Origin: CAZLBC01 sp964557575
GTDB lineage: Bacteria; Planctomycetota; Phycisphaerae; SM23-33
Reading direction: 5' to 3'
Assembly (NCBI GenBank): GCA_964557575.1
Contig: CAZLBC010000033.1
Span: forward strand, 1-44,841
Length of the DNA: 44,841 nucleotides
Shown: positions 24,367-31,785 of the stretch, in pieces
Numbering within the stretch: the first letter of the stretch is position 1
Layout of the letters: every line of letters begins with the position of its first letter
Translations under genes and position numbers: made by a program
The notes under the pieces: model-generated
Database searches by the model: none
What the model was told of the DNA's origin: nothing
What the model saw: the letters and a program-made list of their open reading frames with translations, nothing else

Positions 24367-25505
24367 AACCTTTTCGCGGAAACGATTACCCGACACTCGG
24401 CGTCGAGGAGGAATTTCACCTGGTCGATCCCGGCACCGGCGACCTGAAGGGCTGCGTTGAGGAGGTCCTGGCGCTGCTCGACGATGAGATGCGGCAGCGG
24501 GTGTGTTACGAACTTTTCGACTGCGTCATCGAAAACCGCACCGGCGTCTTCCGGACCGCGGCGGATCTGACCGGCGCGGTGCTCGACGGGCGGAGGCGAA
24601 TAGCGGCGGCCTGCGCACAGGCCGGCGCCCTCCTGGTAGCGACGGGATCACACCCGTTCGGGAATCACCGGAACCTTACCGTCGCCGCGGATCCGCACTA
24701 TCACGACGTGGTGCGGCGGTACGGTCTCGTGGCCCGCCGGCTACTCGCGTTCGGCCTGCACGTACACGTCGGTCTGCAATCCGCCGAAGCCGCGATCGAC
24801 GTCCTGGCGAGCATGAGGCCGTGGGTGTACGCCCTGCTGGCGCTGTCGGTCAACTCCCCGTTCCTGGCGGGCGAAGACACGGGCCTGTGCTCCTGCCGGA
24901 CCGATCTCTTTTCGTCGATGCCGAGAACCTATCTGCCGCCGCGTTTCACATACTGGCAGCAACTGGAGCGACATTACGAAATAATGCACCGGGCCGGTGA
25001 CGTGACCGCGCCCGGGGAACTCTGGTGGAGTATCAGGCCGCAGCCGCCGCTGGGCACCGTGGAACTCAGGGCCACGGACCTGCCGACCGATGTCCACCGC
25101 ATCGGGGCGATCGCGGCCGTCTTCCAGGCGGCGGCGCATCACTTCCAGGAAGAATACGCGGCCGGCGAATCGCCACCGGTCTGCAGCGAGGAGTATCTCA
25201 GGCAGAATCGCTGGCGCGCCTGCAGCGACGGTCTGGACGCGCTGTTCGTGAATCCCGTTTCCGGGGAGGTGATCCCGGTCAGGGAATACCTCGACGGGTT
25301 TCTCGATACGATAGAGCCGGCCGCCGCCGACCTCGACGGGCTACCGTATCTCAGGTATGCCCGGGACATGATCCGCGGCGACACGGAGGCCGACCGCCAG
25401 CGGAAGCGGGTCGGCGAACTCGACGGCGACCTGGCGACACTCGAACTGGAACTGGCCGAAAAAACTAGTTCAGTTGAGGACACGCAATACCCGCAGTTGA
25501 GTTGA
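24363..25505 (+). CDS. YbdK-type carboxylate-amine ligase (GCS2 family)
   Basis: The product is 380 aa. It has the glutamate-cysteine-ligase-2 fold: TLGVEEEFHLVDPGTG at the N-terminus, LVATGSHPFG, LAFGLHVHVGL, LLALSVNSPFLAGEDTG and ELRATDLPTDV. YbdK proteins show weak glutamate-cysteine ligase activity, and their natural product is unsettled. The ATGA overlap ties it to the M20 hydrolase. The last 13 or so residues (SVEDTQYPQLS and nearby) are encoded by the repeat starting at 25468, so the native C-terminus was probably replaced. Confidence 0.88.
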   Translation: MKPFRGNDYPTLGVEEEFHLVDPGTGDLKGCVEEVLALLDDEMRQRVCYELFDCVIENRTGVFRTAADLTGAVLDGRRRIAAACAQAGALLVATGSHPFGNHRNLTVAADPHYHDVVRRYGLVARRLLAFGLHVHVGLQSAEAAIDVLASMRPWVYALLALSVNSPFLAGEDTGLCSCRTDLFSSMPRTYLPPRFTYWQQLERHYEIMHRAGDVTAPGELWWSIRPQPPLGTVELRATDLPTDVHRIGAIAAVFQAAAHHFQEEYAAGESPPVCSEEYLRQNRWRACSDGLDALFVNPVSGEVIPVREYLDGFLDTIEPAAADLDGLPYLRYARDMIRGDTEADRQRKRVGELDGDLATLELELAEKTSSVEDTQYPQLS

Positions 25506-25556
25506 CGCAGTTGAGTTGAGGACAATACCCGGTGAGTTGAGGACACGCAATACCCG
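25468..25556. repeat. Three tandem copies of the GGACACGCAATACC repeat
   Basis: Copies with the core GGACACGCAATAC (reverse of GTATTGCGTGTCC) begin at 25478 and 25541. A shortened copy lacking four bases lies at 25518-25530. Each is preceded by GAGTTGA or CAGTTGA, giving a unit of about 25-35 bases. The block starts inside the end of the YbdK gene and fills the gap to the Crp/Fnr gene. It matches units at 922, 960, 27741 and 29495. Confidence 0.85.
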
Positions 25557-25595
25557 TATATGAAAGGAAAATGAGCAGACCCACTCTTCGGCAGT

Positions 25596-26279
25596 TCACT
25601 TCTTTGCCAACTGCTCCATACCATTGGCATCGAGCACAGTAATCTTCCGCCCGTCGATCGAAATAAGCCCCATTTCACGCATTTTCCCCAGCGCCCGGCT
25701 CAGCGTCTCCGGAATCGTCCCTATCCGTTCTGCCAGTTGCTTCTTGGATTGATTGAGCAGGATGGTGTCGCCGTCGGATCCGGCCGGCATCTCGAGCAGG
25801 ATCTCCGCCAGCCGGGATGGAACCTCCTTGAGGGAAAGCTGTTCGATGAGACGATTGAACTCCCTGAGCTTGGACGCCATGCCCGCCATCATCTTCATCG
25901 CCAGGTCTTCGTTTTCCGCAATTATGGTTTTTAACCGCCCCCTGCTGACCGACATAATCGTCGCATCGTCTACCGCGTCGGCGAATGCCGGGTAGCTGAT
26001 TTCGGCCCACATCGCCGCCTCGCCGAAGGTGTCGCCGGGACCGTAAAGATGGAGAATCTGGCGATCACCTTTCGGTGAAAGCTTATACAGGCAGACTCTG
26101 CCGGAGAGAATGATGTAAAAACGATCGGCCTCCATCGACGGAGACACGATTCGCCCTCCCGCGGGAAACGTCCTGGCCGGACAGTGGTCGATCAAACGAT
26201 CGAGTTCAGTGTCGGACAGCGCCGCAAAGAGCGGAATATCCCGAAGCACATCGCACGTATCGCCGGAAGAGCCGTTCAT
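25596..26279 (-). CDS. Crp/Fnr-family transcriptional regulator
   Basis: The product is 227 aa. The cyclic-nucleotide-type beta-roll is in LFAALSDTELDRLIDHC through LYGPGDTFGEAAMW, followed by a long dimer helix and a Crp-type helix-turn-helix (QSKKQLAERIGTIPETLSRA). DNA contacts in the family come from this helix. The N-terminal Fnr cysteine cluster is absent from the chosen start, so HcpR-like (heme or other signal) control is a possibility. The ATG at 26279 is preferred; ATG 26387 would add a Cys-containing stretch, part of which resembles the repeat (26311-26323). An Fnr/HcpR-like site lies at 30401. Confidence 0.88.
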   Translation of the reverse strand: MNGSSGDTCDVLRDIPLFAALSDTELDRLIDHCPARTFPAGGRIVSPSMEADRFYIILSGRVCLYKLSPKGDRQILHLYGPGDTFGEAAMWAEISYPAFADAVDDATIMSVSRGRLKTIIAENEDLAMKMMAGMASKLREFNRLIEQLSLKEVPSRLAEILLEMPAGSDGDTILLNQSKKQLAERIGTIPETLSRALGKMREMGLISIDGRKITVLDANGMEQLAKK

Positions 26280-26442
26280 AGATACGATTGTATACGTGCA
26301 TGTAGATTCCGGACATGCAATATACTCGAAAAACACGCAACAATTTTCTTGCTTTCCTTCATTATGTTCGTATTCTGTTAGATGCATTAGGCCACGATAG
26401 TATTATCACTTTAAACCGCCGATTACAGAAAGGACCTTCAAA

Positions 26443-27507
26443 ATGACTATCGCGCGAAAAGAAATCATAAACCACGGCGAAATTGGTGTTTATCACTGCA
26501 TATCCAGGTGCGTGCGGCGGGCATGGCTTTGCGGCAAAGATGTATACACCGGCAAAGACTACAGTCATCGCAAGGGATGGATCGAGAAACGGCTCGAACA
26601 CCTGTCGAACAACTTTACAATCGGCGTCTGCGGATATGCAATCATGACAAACCATATACACCTGATTCTGCAAAACCGTCCTGATCTGGCTGCGGATTTG
26701 TCAGACAGGGAAATAGCGGTACGGTGGCTCTCGATTTATTCCGGTAGATATGTAGAAAAAGGGAATCCCCGAACCCTAGATGACGGCAAGGTGGATGCAC
26801 TCGTCGCTGATAAAGGACGTATTGCTCGTTTGAGAAAGCGTATTTGCAGCATAAGCTGGTTTATGAAAACTCTCAACGAGAACATCGCGCGCATGGCCAA
26901 CCAGGAAGACGACTGCAAGGGAAAATTCTGGGAGGGCCGGTTCAAATGTACCCGCCTGCTGGATGCTTCGGCAGTGCTGGCCTGTATGGCATATGTAGAC
27001 CTTAATCCCATCCGGGCCGGTATCGCAAATACGCCGGAAACAAGTGATTATACCAGTGTTAAACTCCGCTGCAGAAGTCGCAATGCCAAGCGAATCGGCC
27101 AGGAGAAAACCACATCATCGGATCAATACCAACAAAGAGCAACCGCGACCAAAATTCCCTGCGATTACTGGCTCGCCCCGGTTTTTCGCGATAACGACAC
27201 GACACCCGGCAGCGAACTTATCTCCGCCTCATTGGATCAATACATCGAACTGCTTGACTGGACCGGAAGGCAACTGCAGGCGGACAAACCCGGCACTGTT
27301 CCGGCACACCTGCAGCCGGTCATACAACGGCTTGAGATTGACGCTGAGAATTGGCTCGAAACCACGAGCTGCTTCGGCAAAAGATTTTATCGCATTGCCG
27401 GTGTCGCAGACAAGATTCAGGAAGCCGCCGCAAAGGCGGGAAAGCGGTTTTTCAAGGGACTCCAAGCCGCAAGAGTGATTTTCTGTAAACCAGCGCTGTC
27501 GACCTGA
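26443..27507 (+). CDS. IS200-like (Y1/HUH) transposase, REP-associated type
   Basis: The product is 354 aa. Typical motifs: IGVYHCISRCVRRAWLCG near the N-terminus, the HUH metal motif MTNHIHLIL (His71, His73), KGKFWEGRFKCTRLLD, and MAYVDLNPIRAGIA. These single-strand transposases act on hairpins. The helix that should hold the catalytic Tyr reads WFMKTLNENIARMAN and has none, so activity is uncertain. The gene has lower GC than its neighbours, and repeat units lie on both sides (25468, 26311, 27741, 29495). AAAGGACC precedes the ATG. No terminal inverted ends of a full IS are evident. Confidence 0.85.
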   Translation: MTIARKEIINHGEIGVYHCISRCVRRAWLCGKDVYTGKDYSHRKGWIEKRLEHLSNNFTIGVCGYAIMTNHIHLILQNRPDLAADLSDREIAVRWLSIYSGRYVEKGNPRTLDDGKVDALVADKGRIARLRKRICSISWFMKTLNENIARMANQEDDCKGKFWEGRFKCTRLLDASAVLACMAYVDLNPIRAGIANTPETSDYTSVKLRCRSRNAKRIGQEKTTSSDQYQQRATATKIPCDYWLAPVFRDNDTTPGSELISASLDQYIELLDWTGRQLQADKPGTVPAHLQPVIQRLEIDAENWLETTSCFGKRFYRIAGVADKIQEAAAKAGKRFFKGLQAARVIFCKPALST

Positions 27508-27519
27508 TCTCCGAGATCA
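27505..27519. repeat. Inverted repeat at the transposase stop codon
   Basis: TGATCTCCGAGATCA is a perfect 7-bp stem with a one-base centre, starting on the TGA stop. IS200/IS605 elements carry subterminal hairpins, and this could be one; a stem with so small a loop would only form as a cruciform or as a dimer site. There is no T-run, so it is not a typical terminator. The gap 27520-27740 shows nothing else I can name. Confidence 0.4.
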
Positions 27520-27740
27520 AGGAGCACCGCTAAACACAACTTAAATGTCGGGGGGATAATAGAAGCAATATGCTCTCGCTGAGCCCATAGGGTATACCAG
27601 TCACGGGTCATCAGAATCGACATAATTTCCAAACAGTGATATGTAGAACTCCTACCGTTCGGTCAAACTTCAACAGAGACATATCGCGTGCGGATTAAAC
27701 ATATTCAATTATGGTTCTCAATACACCACACCATTCTTTC

Positions 27741-27760
27741 TTATTGCCTGTCCTGTTCTT
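27741..27760. repeat. Single repeat unit at the hcp 3' end
   Basis: TTATTGCCTGTCCTGTTCTT matches the unit GTTATTGCGTGTCCTGTTTAAT found upstream of hcp at 29495 and 29563, with a few mismatches. It lies 7 bp beyond the hcp stop, so the repeat family brackets the gene. Confidence 0.65.
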
Positions 27761-27767
27761 TTTTCTT

Positions 27768-29432
27768 TTACGCAAGCATGCCGGCAAGGTCCTCGTCGGG
27801 GGTGGTGATCGGCGTGAGATTAAACTGATCGACCAGCACCTGCAACACGTTGGGACCGATGAAGGCCGGCAAATTCGGCCCGATTTTCATGTCCCGTATG
27901 CCGAGGTGCAAAAGCGTCAGGAGGATGCAGACCGCCTTCTGCTCGTACCAGCTCAGCACGAGGCTCAGGGGCAGGTCGTTGACCGCGCAATCGAATGCCT
28001 CCGCCAGGGCCCCCGCCACCCGGATCGCGCTGTAGGCGTCGTTGCACTGCCCACAGTCGAGCAGGCGGGGGATGCCGCCGATGTCGCCGAAGGGAAGCTT
28101 GTTGAAGCGGTACTTACCGCAGGCCAGGGTCAGGATCACGCAGTCATCAGGTATCTTTTCGGCCAGTTCGGTGTAGTAGTTCCGCCCCGGCTTGGCCCCG
28201 TCGCAGCCGCCGATGAGGAAAAAGTGCCGGATCTTCCCCGCCTTGACCGCCTCGATCACCGTCTCGGCGACCGACGTTATCGCGTTGCGCGCGAAGCCGA
28301 CGGTGATCGTCTTCTTCTCGGCATCCTCCGCAAACCCCGGCGCCGCCCGCGCGGCCTCGATGACGGGGGTGAAATCCTTTTCGCCGCCGGGGCCGGCCGG
28401 GATATGGGTCACGTCCGGCCAGGCGACCAAACCGGTCGTAAACAGCCGGTCCTTGTAGCTGCCCTTGGGTTTCTGGATGCAGTTGGTCGTCATCAGGATC
28501 GCGCCGGGAAACGCGTCGAACTCCCGCTGCTGGTCCTGCCAGGCCCCGCCGTAGTTGCCGACCAGATGCCCGTACGCGTGAAGTTCCGGGTAGCCGTGTG
28601 CCGGCAGCATCTCGCCGTGCGTATAGACGTTGATACCCGTCCCCTCGGTCTGGTCGAGGAGCATCTTCAGGTCCTTGAGATCGTGTCCGGAGACACCTAT
28701 CGCCTTTCCCGCCACGGGGGTCACGCGCACCTCCGTCGGCTCGGGATGGCCGTACGCGCCCGTGTTGGCCGTATCGAGCATACCCATGACCTTCAGGTTC
28801 ACTTCCCCCACCGCGAGGGCCCCGGCGACCAGGGCATCCACGTCAGCGGGATTGCCGGCGAGGAAGTCCAGCGTTTCGTGAACAAAGGCGCAGACATCGT
28901 CGTCCTCGACGCCGAGAATGCGGGCGTGATCCATGTAGGCCGCCATACCCTTCAGCCCGTAGGTGATCAGTTCCTGGAGACCGGCCGCATCATCGCCGAG
29001 GGCATCGATCCGCTTTTGTATCGTCAGGTCCTCGCCCTGGCTGATCATCCCATCGAGATCGCCGGCGGGCTCGATGGCCGGGTCACCGGAAATGGTCTCC
29101 GGCTCCTGTCCCGCCGACCGGCAGGCCTCCACGTAGATCCTCCGTGTCTCGTCCCGGACGGTCGCCCCCCGCCGAATCATGCCGGCGACCCGTTCGGGGT
29201 CGAAATCCACGTTCGTCACCGTGGTAAACAGTGCCTCGACGACGAACACGTCGGCCGCGGGAGTATGCGCGTCCAGGGACCGGGCCCGGTGGGCGTATCG
29301 GCTCACGCCCTCGGCGACGTGAACCAGGAGATCCTGCAGGGCCGCGGTTTCGGGACTCTTTCCGCAGACACCGTGGGCCGTGCAGCCGGTACCCTTCGCG
29401 GTCTGTTCACACTGGTAGCAAAACATGGTCAT
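27768..29432 (-). CDS. hcp: Hydroxylamine reductase (hybrid-cluster protein)
   Basis: The product is 554 aa. It reduces hydroxylamine and, in known members, nitric oxide, and guards against nitrosative stress. The N-terminal cysteines MFCYQCEQTAKGTGCTAHG give C-X2-C-X8-C-X5-C (Cys5, 8, 17, 23), the class I spacing of anaerobes. Hybrid-cluster ligands are expected in VYTHGEMLPAHGYPEL, MTTNCIQKP, ILTLACGKYRFN and LDCGQCNDAYSA. AAAAAGGAGA precedes the ATG at 29432. It follows the ferredoxin gene on the same strand across a 160-bp gap of repeat DNA, and a Crp/Fnr-type site precedes that gene. Confidence 0.95.
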   Translation of the reverse strand: MTMFCYQCEQTAKGTGCTAHGVCGKSPETAALQDLLVHVAEGVSRYAHRARSLDAHTPAADVFVVEALFTTVTNVDFDPERVAGMIRRGATVRDETRRIYVEACRSAGQEPETISGDPAIEPAGDLDGMISQGEDLTIQKRIDALGDDAAGLQELITYGLKGMAAYMDHARILGVEDDDVCAFVHETLDFLAGNPADVDALVAGALAVGEVNLKVMGMLDTANTGAYGHPEPTEVRVTPVAGKAIGVSGHDLKDLKMLLDQTEGTGINVYTHGEMLPAHGYPELHAYGHLVGNYGGAWQDQQREFDAFPGAILMTTNCIQKPKGSYKDRLFTTGLVAWPDVTHIPAGPGGEKDFTPVIEAARAAPGFAEDAEKKTITVGFARNAITSVAETVIEAVKAGKIRHFFLIGGCDGAKPGRNYYTELAEKIPDDCVILTLACGKYRFNKLPFGDIGGIPRLLDCGQCNDAYSAIRVAGALAEAFDCAVNDLPLSLVLSWYEQKAVCILLTLLHLGIRDMKIGPNLPAFIGPNVLQVLVDQFNLTPITTPDEDLAGMLA

Positions 29433-29494
29433 GTCGTTCTCCTTTTTAATGTAAAAGTCTTTAATTACTTTCCTGAGCCCAGTTCCAGCTACTC

Positions 29495-29601
29495 GTTATT
29501 GCGTGTCCTGTTTAATCTTTTGACTTCTCGCTCTTCATAGGTGCGTGTCCTGTTTAATCTTCGTTATTGCGTGTCCTGTTTAATCTTGCTGTTTAATCTT
29601 G
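29495..29601. repeat. Tandem TTATTGCGTGTCCTGTTTAATCTT repeats between hcp and the ferredoxin gene
   Basis: Two full units begin at 29495 and 29563. A third, altered at its left end, lies at 29540-29561, and a partial tail unit (CTGTTTAATCTTG) lies at 29589-29601. Between the first two is the 30-base segment also found at 26-55. The tail overlaps the last four codons (TGA-equivalent stop included) of the ferredoxin gene at 29593. Confidence 0.85.
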
Positions 29602-30345
29602 TTTCATTGTTCCGTCGACACCGACGACGATATTGTTCAGGGGCATGTCGTTCTTTCCGGAGCGATGAAGGGCCTGCCGCACGGCGGTCGCTATGCCCGC
29701 GCAGCACGGGACCTCCATCCGGGCAACCGTGACCGACCTGATATCGTTATCCGCAAAAACGGCGGTCAACTTCTCCACGTAGACGTCTAGGTCGTCGAGC
29801 TTGGGGCAGCCGACCGCGACGGTCTTGCCGGACAGCAGGCGGCGGTGGAAATCTCCCATGGCGTACGCAACGCAGTCGGCCGATACCAGGACGTCCGCAT
29901 CCCGCCATATCTCGCCGCGCGGCGGCAGCAGGGACAGTTGTACCGGCCAGTGACCCAGGGACGATCGGGACGCGTCGCCGGCGGCCGGCTGCGGCGGCGA
30001 GCCGGGATCGATCGCCCGCGCGGCGGTTCCCGGACAACCGCAGGGCAGGGCCGGCGACCGGGATTCCGCCTCTTTTCCATCCAGCGGAACTCCCCCGGTT
30101 CGCTCGGCTGCCGCGGCCGGCTCGAAATCATCCGCGGGACGCTCCTCTATCGTGATCGCGTCCTTCGGACAGGCGCCGATACAGTCGCCGAGGCCGTCGC
30201 AGAGGTTGTCCGCGATCAACCGCGCCGTTCCGTCCACGATCTGTATGGCCCCCTCGGCGCACTGCGGGACGCAGAGACCGCACCCGTCGCACCGGTCGGG
30301 GTCGATCCTGACTATCTTGCGCATCGTTTTGACGGTCATGGTCAT
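29593..30345 (-). CDS. Ferredoxin-type 2x[4Fe-4S] protein, hcp partner
   Basis: The product is 250 aa. Two cluster motifs lie in the first 65 residues: DRCDGCGLCVPQCAEGAI and NLCDGLGDCIGACPKDAI. After a Pro/Ala-rich linker, residues from about 125 onward form an unassigned domain with Cys-containing segments (VSADCVAYAMGDFH, VAVGCPKLDD, VPCCAGI) that may hold another cluster. Such proteins sit beside hcp in many anaerobes and probably pass electrons to it. AAAGGAGA precedes the ATG. The last residues, KQD and stop, lie in repeat sequence. Confidence 0.88.
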   Translation of the reverse strand: MTMTVKTMRKIVRIDPDRCDGCGLCVPQCAEGAIQIVDGTARLIADNLCDGLGDCIGACPKDAITIEERPADDFEPAAAAERTGGVPLDGKEAESRSPALPCGCPGTAARAIDPGSPPQPAAGDASRSSLGHWPVQLSLLPPRGEIWRDADVLVSADCVAYAMGDFHRRLLSGKTVAVGCPKLDDLDVYVEKLTAVFADNDIRSVTVARMEVPCCAGIATAVRQALHRSGKNDMPLNNIVVGVDGTMKQD

Positions 30346-30374
30346 GATCTCCTTTCATCCGTATTCGGCGGCAT

Positions 30375-30380
30375 TGTATA
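30375..30380 (-). promoter_or_regulatory. Predicted -10 element of the ferredoxin-hcp promoter
   Basis: TATACA on the minus strand lies 30 bp before the ATG at 30345. It is 20 bases beyond the Crp/Fnr-type site, which would centre that site near -40, the usual class II activator position. No good -35 hexamer is seen at 16-18 bp, which fits dependence on an activator. Confidence 0.45.
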
Positions 30381-30400
30381 CCCACCCCGAAACGGAGACC

Positions 30401-30414
30401 TTGACCTGAGTCAA
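30401..30414. promoter_or_regulatory. Fnr/HcpR-type palindrome upstream of ferredoxin-hcp
   Basis: TTGACCTGAGTCAA is an exact inverted repeat of the form TTGAC-N4-GTCAA. This is the HcpR consensus described for Desulfovibrio, and it is close to the FNR box. It lies 56 bp before the ferredoxin start codon. The Crp/Fnr regulator at 25596 is a natural candidate binder. Confidence 0.65.
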
Positions 30415-30456
30415 TTACCCTGTTTTTTTGTACGAAATCGGTTCCAGACGCTGCGT

Positions 30457-31749
30457 TCAGGCGTTCAGTGCCCGGTCGAAATCCGCCGTGATGTCGTCGA
30501 TATGCTCCAGGCCGACCGCCACGCGGATAAACGCCGGCGTCACCCCGGCCGCCCGCTGCGCCTCCGCGGACATCTGCTGGTGGCTCGTGGAGGCCGGGTG
30601 CAGGACGAGCGTCTTGGCGTCGCCGACGTTGGCGAGGTGGCTGGCAAGCGTTACGGTGTTGATGAATTTCTCGCCCGCCTCCCGGCCGCCGGCAACGCCG
30701 AACCCCAGAACCGCCCCGTAACCGCCGTCGAGGCAGCGCCCCGCCGTCTCGTGCCAGGGGTGGTCCGGCAGCCCGGTGTAGGTTACCCACTCGACCTTCT
30801 CGTGACCGCGCAGCCAGTGCGCCAGTTTCAGGGCGTTGTCGCACTGCCGTTGTATGCGCAGGGGAAGCGTTTCGAGCCCCTGGAGAAAGAGGAAGGAGTT
30901 GAACGGGCTCGGGCACATCCCGATGTTTCTCATTCCCTGCAGCCGCGCCTTCAGCGCGAAGACCACGTTACCCATCCCGGGAACGTCGGCGAAGGCCTCG
31001 CTGTACACGATGCCGTGGTAGCTCTGGTCGGGCGCGGTGAAATCCGGAAAACGGCCGGACGTCCAGTCGAACGTTCCGCCGTCCACGATCACTCCGCCGA
31101 TCGAGGTGCCGTGGCCCCCGATCCACTTCGTGCACGAATGCAGGACGATGTCGGCCCCGTGCTCGATCGGGCGACAGATGACGGGGGCGAACGTGTTGTC
31201 GACCAGCAGCGGCACGCCGGCCGCGTGGGCGGCGCCGGCGACGGCGGCCAGGTCCGGTACATCCCCCCGGGGGTTCCCGATCGTCTCGACGTATACCGCC
31301 TTCGTCTCGGGTCGTATCGCCTGCGCGGTCTTTTCCGCGGTGATATCGTCCACGAAGGTTACCGCGATGCCCATGCGGGGCAGCGTATGCCGAAAGCAGG
31401 TCTCGGTACCGCCGTAGAGTGACGACGACGCCACGATGTGGTCGCCGGCGGCCGCGAGATTATGGATCGCGAGAAAAATCGCCGCCATCCCGCTGGCGGT
31501 GAGCAGCGCCCCGGTCCCCCCTTCGAGGGCGGCGATGCGCTTCTCAACCACGTCCGTGGTCGGATTCATCAGCCGCGTGTAGATATTGCCGAATTCCTCG
31601 AGGGCAAACAGCCGCGCGGCATGGTCGGTGTCCCGGAAGGTATAGCTGGTGGTCTGGTAAATCGGCACCGCCCGCGCGCCGGTTGCCGGATCGGGCACCT
31701 GGCCCGCGTGGAGGGCGAGCGTTTCGGGATTATTCGTGCTGAAATCCAT
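30457..31749 (-). CDS. metY: O-acetylhomoserine sulfhydrylase
   Basis: The product is 430 aa and belongs to the Cys/Met metabolism PLP family (about 430 residues, longer than MetB/MetC at about 390). It makes homocysteine from O-acetylhomoserine and sulfide. Motifs: TLALHAGQVPDPATGARAVP, IYQTTSYTF, NIYTRLMNPT, the PLP lysine in HSCTKWIGGHGTSIGG, and a C-terminal HPASTSHQQMS. GAGGAG precedes the ATG. It would use sulfide from the same reductive path as CysK. It is 36 bp downstream of the membrane protein gene. Confidence 0.93.
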   Translation of the reverse strand: MDFSTNNPETLALHAGQVPDPATGARAVPIYQTTSYTFRDTDHAARLFALEEFGNIYTRLMNPTTDVVEKRIAALEGGTGALLTASGMAAIFLAIHNLAAAGDHIVASSSLYGGTETCFRHTLPRMGIAVTFVDDITAEKTAQAIRPETKAVYVETIGNPRGDVPDLAAVAGAAHAAGVPLLVDNTFAPVICRPIEHGADIVLHSCTKWIGGHGTSIGGVIVDGGTFDWTSGRFPDFTAPDQSYHGIVYSEAFADVPGMGNVVFALKARLQGMRNIGMCPSPFNSFLFLQGLETLPLRIQRQCDNALKLAHWLRGHEKVEWVTYTGLPDHPWHETAGRCLDGGYGAVLGFGVAGGREAGEKFINTVTLASHLANVGDAKTLVLHPASTSHQQMSAEAQRAAGVTPAFIRVAVGLEHIDDITADFDRALNA

Positions 31750-31785
31750 GGGGCTCCTCTGTTATTCAACGGTGACAGTGGTGTA

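Noticed and set aside
26280..26387. An N-terminal Fnr-type cysteine cluster on the Crp/Fnr regulator from the upstream ATG
   Set aside because: The extra stretch is AT-rich, has no ribosome site, includes a repeat-like segment (26311-26323), and its Cys spacing does not match Fnr.
27711..29540. A 609-residue plus-strand open frame over hcp
   Set aside because: The minus strand encodes a full-length hybrid-cluster protein with all its cysteine motifs, so the long frame is a GC-driven shadow.
25468..29601. A CRISPR array
   Set aside because: Repeat units are irregular in length, directly abutting or far apart, without uniform unique spacers, and no cas genes are present.
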